Positions 61,014 through 64,000 of a stretch of DNA of 64,000 bases are shown here, piece after piece. The position numbers were made by a program, and so were the translations under genes. The stretch's first letter is position 1; the number at the start of each line of letters is the position of its first letter. The DNA is taken from contig NZ_CP107772.1 of assembly GCF_036345155.1 (NCBI RefSeq), positions 1,178,001 to 1,242,000 of the forward strand. Direction: 5' to 3'. Below the pieces are notes generated by a model, which did not search any database, was not told the DNA's origin, and saw only the letters and a program-made list of their open reading frames with translations. This stretch comes from Streptomyces sp. NBC_00582. GTDB lineage: Bacteria > Actinomycetota > Actinomycetes > Streptomycetales > Streptomycetaceae.

Positions 61014-61838
61014 TCAGTCGAGGTGGTAGCTGTCCCCGTAGACCTTCCAGTCCAGCGGCGGGTTCAGGTCGAGGTTGCCCTTGCGCAGGAAGACCCGTTG
61101 GGCGGTGTCGACCCGGCTGGTGTCGCTGTGCGCCTCCTCCTGCTTCATGGCCCACACGCGCGCGTCGAGGAAGGCGTTCAGGTACGTCGTCTCGTTGCCG
61201 CCCTGGGCCGGCGGCTTGGCGCTGCGCAGGGCGCGCTTGCGGATGTTGCGGAAGCTGGTCGGATCGTCGCCGTCGCCGTGCATCACGAGGGCGTCGTAGT
61301 ACGCGAACTGGCCCAGGGCGCGCAGACCGTCCGCCTTGCCCTGCTTGACCGCCGGGTTGAAGTAGACGCGGTCGCGTTCGTCGTTCTGCGCCCGCTGGAA
61401 CGCCGTGTCCTGGGCCGCCTTGCGCCAGTCCTTGGGGTAATCGGGGTCGAGCCCCGCGTGCGAGTCGCTGCCGTCGACCGAGCGGAGCGCCGGGAGGTAC
61501 TTGGCGAGGACATTGCCCGGCTTGCGGTCGGTGTAGAGCTCGACGAGGTCGAGCATGTCACCGGTGCCGGAGCAGAAACCGATGATCCCGGCGGTGTAGC
61601 CGCGGCCGTCGCCGATGTCCTCGATGTACTTGTACTGGGCCTTCCAGTCGAGCGAGGAGTTCTCCGCGCTCGACACCAGCTTCATCGCGATCTCCTTCTT
61701 CGCCGGGTCGTCGAGACCGGCCGCGGCGGTGACGGCCGCCGCCCGGGACGGGGCGAACAACGGGGTGGCCGCGGCGGCCCCGGCGAGGGCCCCGGTGAGG
61801 GCGAGGAAGGTACGACGGGAGGCGGGTATGGGCACCAC
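61014..61838 (-). CDS. csn: secreted GH46 chitosanase
   Basis: A 274-residue exported endo-chitosanase hydrolysing beta-1,4-glucosamine linkages. The Tat-type signal is near residues 7-35 (SRRTFLALTGALAGAAAATP). The GH46 mature sequence begins LDDPAKKEIAMKLVSSAENSSLDWKAQYKYIEDIGDGRGYTAGIIGFCSGTGDML, containing the catalytic Glu (SAENSS) and Asp (IGDGRG). The start GTG at 61838 was preferred to 61880 because CTGGAG lies 5 bp upstream and gives a normal signal peptide. An AGGAAAGTTTCCT palindrome sits upstream. Confidence 0.93.
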   Translation of the reverse strand: MVPIPASRRTFLALTGALAGAAAATPLFAPSRAAAVTAAAGLDDPAKKEIAMKLVSSAENSSLDWKAQYKYIEDIGDGRGYTAGIIGFCSGTGDMLDLVELYTDRKPGNVLAKYLPALRSVDGSDSHAGLDPDYPKDWRKAAQDTAFQRAQNDERDRVYFNPAVKQGKADGLRALGQFAYYDALVMHGDGDDPTSFRNIRKRALRSAKPPAQGGNETTYLNAFLDARVWAMKQEEAHSDTSRVDTAQRVFLRKGNLDLNPPLDWKVYGDSYHLD

Positions 61839-61890
61839 GGTGGCTCCAGGTGGGGAGTGGGGGGTGGGAGTGAACTGCACTGCAACTGAC

Positions 61891-61903
61891 AGGAAAGTTT
61901 CCT
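61891..61903. promoter_or_regulatory. CsnR-box-like palindrome upstream of the chitosanase
   Basis: AGGAAAGTTTCCT is a perfect palindrome like the GAAA(G/C)TTTC operators of the ROK-type chitosanase repressor CsnR in Streptomyces. It lies 53 bp upstream of the chosen start. A second palindrome, GTTCGTACGATCGAAC (61943-61958), is further upstream. Confidence 0.65.
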
Positions 61904-61998
61904 ATCAAGCCGCCGAGACGGAAGTAACCCCACCGCACGCATGTTCGTACGATCGAACGAGCACACTTTCGGCCACCCGCACCGCCCGGTGGGCGCCG

Positions 61999-62271
61999 TC
62001 AGGGAGCGCCGGGAGCGTCCCCCCGCCAGTCGAACCGGCTGCCGTCGCCGGGACGCCGCACGTACAGCGCTCGGCCGCCGGGGCCGTAGCGGCCTATCTC
62101 CGTGGTGAGCGCGACCTCGCCCGACCCGTGATCGGTGCCGTCCGTGACGTCGAGCAGCAGGCCGTCGAGCGGGCCGCCCACCAGCTCGGCGTACGCACGG
62201 TCCGAGCGGGGACCCGCGTCGTCGTGATCGGCGCCGTACACCCGGCCCCGCAGGAACTCAGCCTCGTCCAT
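61999..62271 (-). CDS. small hypothetical protein
   Basis: A 90-residue protein starting MDEAEFLRGRVYGADHDDAG. The centre reads YAELVGGPLDGLLLDVTD, then EVALTTEIGRYGPGGRALYVRRPGDGSRFDW. The GGPLDG turn and beta pattern occur in small actinobacterial proteins of unknown role. A GTG eight codons earlier is an alternative start. No function can be assigned. Confidence 0.55.
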   Translation of the reverse strand: MDEAEFLRGRVYGADHDDAGPRSDRAYAELVGGPLDGLLLDVTDGTDHGSGEVALTTEIGRYGPGGRALYVRRPGDGSRFDWRGDAPGAP

Positions 62272-62449
62272 GACCAGGAGCTTCGCACGCCCCACTGACA
62301 ACGCCCCCGAGCCGGGCGGCCCGGGGGGCGGTCTTCGGCCAAAGAGCGTGGCGGAAAGAGGCGCACGGAAGCGTTTCCCGCATCGGTGCCACGCCGGCGG
62401 GTAGCCCGCTCTCACTCGCACATCGTGGGGTACGGGCTGGGGGGCGACC

Positions 62450-63160
62450 GTGACGGCAGGCGGGCGGGAGCGGACACCGGGGGGCGAGTCGGGGCGGACC
62501 CGGCGTCGCCGCGCGGTGCGGGAACTGCGTGCGGCGGGCCGTGACGGCCCTCGATTACGCGAGGTGCTGCCCGCGCTGGCCCTGCTGGTCGTGGCCCTGT
62601 GCGCGCCGGTCGTGGGGCTGGTGCTGGTCTCGCGGGCCTTCGGCGCCCGGGCCTGTGTGCCGGTCCTGTTGGCACTGGCCGTCGTGGGGGCGGCCGTCCA
62701 CCGGCGCTCACGGCCGTACGCCCGACGGCGCCAGGGCCGCTACACCGCCGAGGAGCTCGCGGACCTGGACATGCCGGCGCTGGTGGTGGCGGTGGCCCGG
62801 ATGCTGCGGCGGGACGGCTGGCGGGTGCTGCCGCCGCCGCGCCACGACGCCCTGCATCTCGCCGCCCGGGACGGCCGGGGCCGGGTGCTCGACGTGGCGT
62901 TCCGCCCGGTGGCCGAGCCGCTGCCCGACGAGGAGGCCTGTTCCTGCCGGGCGCGGCTGCCGGGGCGCGGGCGGTCCGGGCCGGCGCTGCGGCTCGTCGT
63001 GCACCGGGGCACGTTCACCCATCGGGACGAGGTGTGGGCCGAGCGCCAGGGCCGCACGTATCTGATCGACGGCCCCCGGCTGCTGCTGTGGGCGGGCGGC
63101 ACGCCCCTGGCCCAGCTCGCGGCCGATGCCGCCCCGCTGCCTCGGCGCACCCGGCGGTGA
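62450..63160 (+). CDS. membrane-anchored Mrr-like restriction-endonuclease-fold protein
   Basis: A 236-residue protein. A basic N-terminus is followed by two hydrophobic helices (about 40-80: LPALALLVVALCAPVVGLVLVSR and ACVPVLLALAVVGAAV). The soluble part contains TAEELADLDMPALVVAVARMLRRDGW, a strand pair, VLDVAFRP, and LRLVVHRGTFTHRDEVWAERQG then LIDGPRLLLWAGG. This order resembles the Mrr_cat/restriction-endonuclease-like fold seen in actinobacterial membrane proteins. A canonical D-x(n)-(D/E)xK triad is not clear, so it may be non-catalytic. The GTG start has GGGGGGCG upstream. Confidence 0.6.
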   Translation: MTAGGRERTPGGESGRTRRRRAVRELRAAGRDGPRLREVLPALALLVVALCAPVVGLVLVSRAFGARACVPVLLALAVVGAAVHRRSRPYARRRQGRYTAEELADLDMPALVVAVARMLRRDGWRVLPPPRHDALHLAARDGRGRVLDVAFRPVAEPLPDEEACSCRARLPGRGRSGPALRLVVHRGTFTHRDEVWAERQGRTYLIDGPRLLLWAGGTPLAQLAADAAPLPRRTRR

Positions 63161-63172
63161 CCGTGGAACGGG

Positions 63173-63205
63173 CCGCCGCCCGGTCCTCGAGGGTCCGGGC
63201 GGCGG
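63173..63205. terminator. bidirectional terminator hairpin
   Basis: CCGCCGCCCGG (63173-63183) and CCGGGCGGCGG (63195-63205) form a perfect 11-bp stem between the convergent Mrr-like and metalloprotease genes. Confidence 0.75.
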
Positions 63206-63274
63206 TCGTACGGAACTCCCCGGACCGGCGATCGGATGGATCAGGGGCCGATACCGGTCAGGGCCTGCGCCCGG

Positions 63275-64000
63275 TCAGGGCGTCAGCTGCCAGTTCTGGA
63301 TGTAGCCCACGTCGATCGACGCGCGGTCCTGGACCCGGAGCTTCCAGGTGCCGTTGAGCGGCTGGGCGGAGGCGTTGACGGTGAAGGTCTGGTCGACGTT
63401 GTCGGCCGAGCCGCCGCTGCGGTTGAGCAGGGAGTAGACGGTGCCGTTGGGGCCGACCAGGTCGACCGTCAGGTCACCGCGGTAGGTGTGCACGATGTTG
63501 ACGTACACCGAGGTCGTGGCGGAGGCGTTGCCGTCGCGGCCGGTGATGGTCACCGGCGACTCCACGGCGGCGCCGTTGTCGGGGATGTCGACGCGGGTGG
63601 CGTTGGCGTAGATGTGCGCGATCCGCCAGCTGAAGGTGTCCGTCACGGACGCCCCCGTGCTGTCGGTCACCTTGAGGGTGACGTCACTGGTGCCGAGGGT
63701 GGTCGGCGTGCCCGAGATCAGACCGCTCGCGCTGATGCTCAGCCCGTCCGGCAGTCCGGTCGCCTCGTAGGTGAGTCCGGCACCGGAGTTGGTGGTGTAC
63801 GCGTCCACCTGGAGGTTGACCGCCTGGCCGACGCCGCTGGTCTGGTCGGCGATCGGGGCGACGTTGACGCCGAGGGCGATCCGGCTGCCCACGTTGATCG
63901 CCGCCCAGGCGTCGGCGACGGCGAGGTAGGTCGGGCTGTAGGCGCCGAAGAGGTCGGCGGCGGCCGACAGGGTGGCGGTGCGGGCACCGGCGTAGTTCGT
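63275..64000 (-). CDS. M4 family neutral metalloprotease, C-terminal part (runs off window)
   Basis: The last 241 codons of a secreted thermolysin-type protease. The 64000 end reads TNYAGARTATLSAAADLFG then YLAVADAWAAINVGSR, the typical C-terminus of the M4 catalytic domain in Streptomyces. A putative Ig-like domain (YEATGLPDGLSISASGLISGTPTT) and a C-terminal P/homo-B domain (ESPVTITGRDG, VNIVHTYRGDLTVDLVGPNGTVYSLL, NGTWKLRVQD) follow. The HExxH zinc site and signal peptide lie outside the window. The P domain probably aids substrate binding or stability. Confidence 0.9.
   Translation of the reverse strand, partial: TNYAGARTATLSAAADLFGAYSPTYLAVADAWAAINVGSRIALGVNVAPIADQTSGVGQAVNLQVDAYTTNSGAGLTYEATGLPDGLSISASGLISGTPTTLGTSDVTLKVTDSTGASVTDTFSWRIAHIYANATRVDIPDNGAAVESPVTITGRDGNASATTSVYVNIVHTYRGDLTVDLVGPNGTVYSLLNRSGGSADNVDQTFTVNASAQPLNGTWKLRVQDRASIDVGYIQNWQLTP

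Overview
The window is high-GC actinobacterial DNA and looks like an accessory (arm-type) region of a Streptomyces chromosome. The evidence is extreme third-position GC, purine-rich Shine-Dalgarno sites with many GTG starts, ATGA/GTGA start-stop overlaps, and typical Streptomyces families: WhiB-like protein, SpoIIE-type PP2C phosphatase, DUF574 methyltransferase, MmyB-like and PaaX regulators, roadblock proteins, Tat-exported hydrolases, a DasR-type chitinase promoter. No rRNA, tRNA, CRISPR, prophage or intact transposase is visible. All functions are read from the sequence and family knowledge; nothing was searched or computed.

Layout. 0-4 kb: 5' end of an accessory cytochrome oxidase subunit I gene, a VKOR-family protein coupled to a SLOG-like protein, and a PAS/GAF/PP2C phosphatase. 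Three near-identical GGGNCNNNNGNCCC palindromes in this block suggest DevR/OsdR-type dormancy or redox control. 4-8.3 kb: an acetyltransferase, a membrane protein, and a complete ferredoxin / ferredoxin reductase / P450 electron-transfer set. 8.4-16.7 kb: a TerD-domain protein, a GH18 chitinase with a dre site, and a patatin-BVMO-P450 operon facing a TetR gene over a palindromic operator. 16.7-20 kb: first copy of a MITE-like palindrome, NTF2-like protein, and an SDR/MmyB-regulator pair.

20-29.7 kb is a belt of gene decay mixed with intact genes. Remnants are an ECF sigma factor, a GH3 beta-glucosidase, and a GH38 mannosidase and ROK regulator joined head to head by a deletion. There is also a glutamate-cysteine ligase-family gene with a 1-nt frameshift. 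Intact genes here are PhzF-like, GAPDH, a GlxA-like regulator and a drug-type MFS exporter.

29.8-44.6 kb: an MHS symporter coupled to a secreted hydrolase, PaaX-like regulator, DUF574 methyltransferase, an NAD-dependent DNA ligase that is probably a second copy, hypothetical genes, and a Ser/Thr kinase coupled to a membrane protein with six 11-residue DDGT repeats. The second copy of the MITE-like element follows, then a secreted TIM-barrel protein and an aminotransferase. 44.8-47.2 kb: a candidate structured RNA with a strong terminator, then three roadblock/LC7 genes and a DUF4388-like gene with no GTPase nearby.

47.2-64 kb: extracellular and envelope enzymes (GH16-like, SGNH lipase, GH106-like rhamnosidase, secretory lipase, GH46 chitosanase, start of an M4 protease) interspersed with regulators (TetR, WhiB-like, AraC), an exporter, a ComB-like phosphatase, a MOSC protein and a membrane-anchored Mrr-like protein. 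The overall theme is polymer scavenging (chitin, chitosan, glucan, rhamnoside, lipid, protein) under substrate-specific repressors, plus stress and redox functions.

The best candidates for something undescribed are the kinase/DDGT-repeat pair with matching extracellular domains, the MITE-like element whose CTAG ends form the stop codons of three flanking genes, and the multi-hairpin RNA next to the orphan roadblock cluster.
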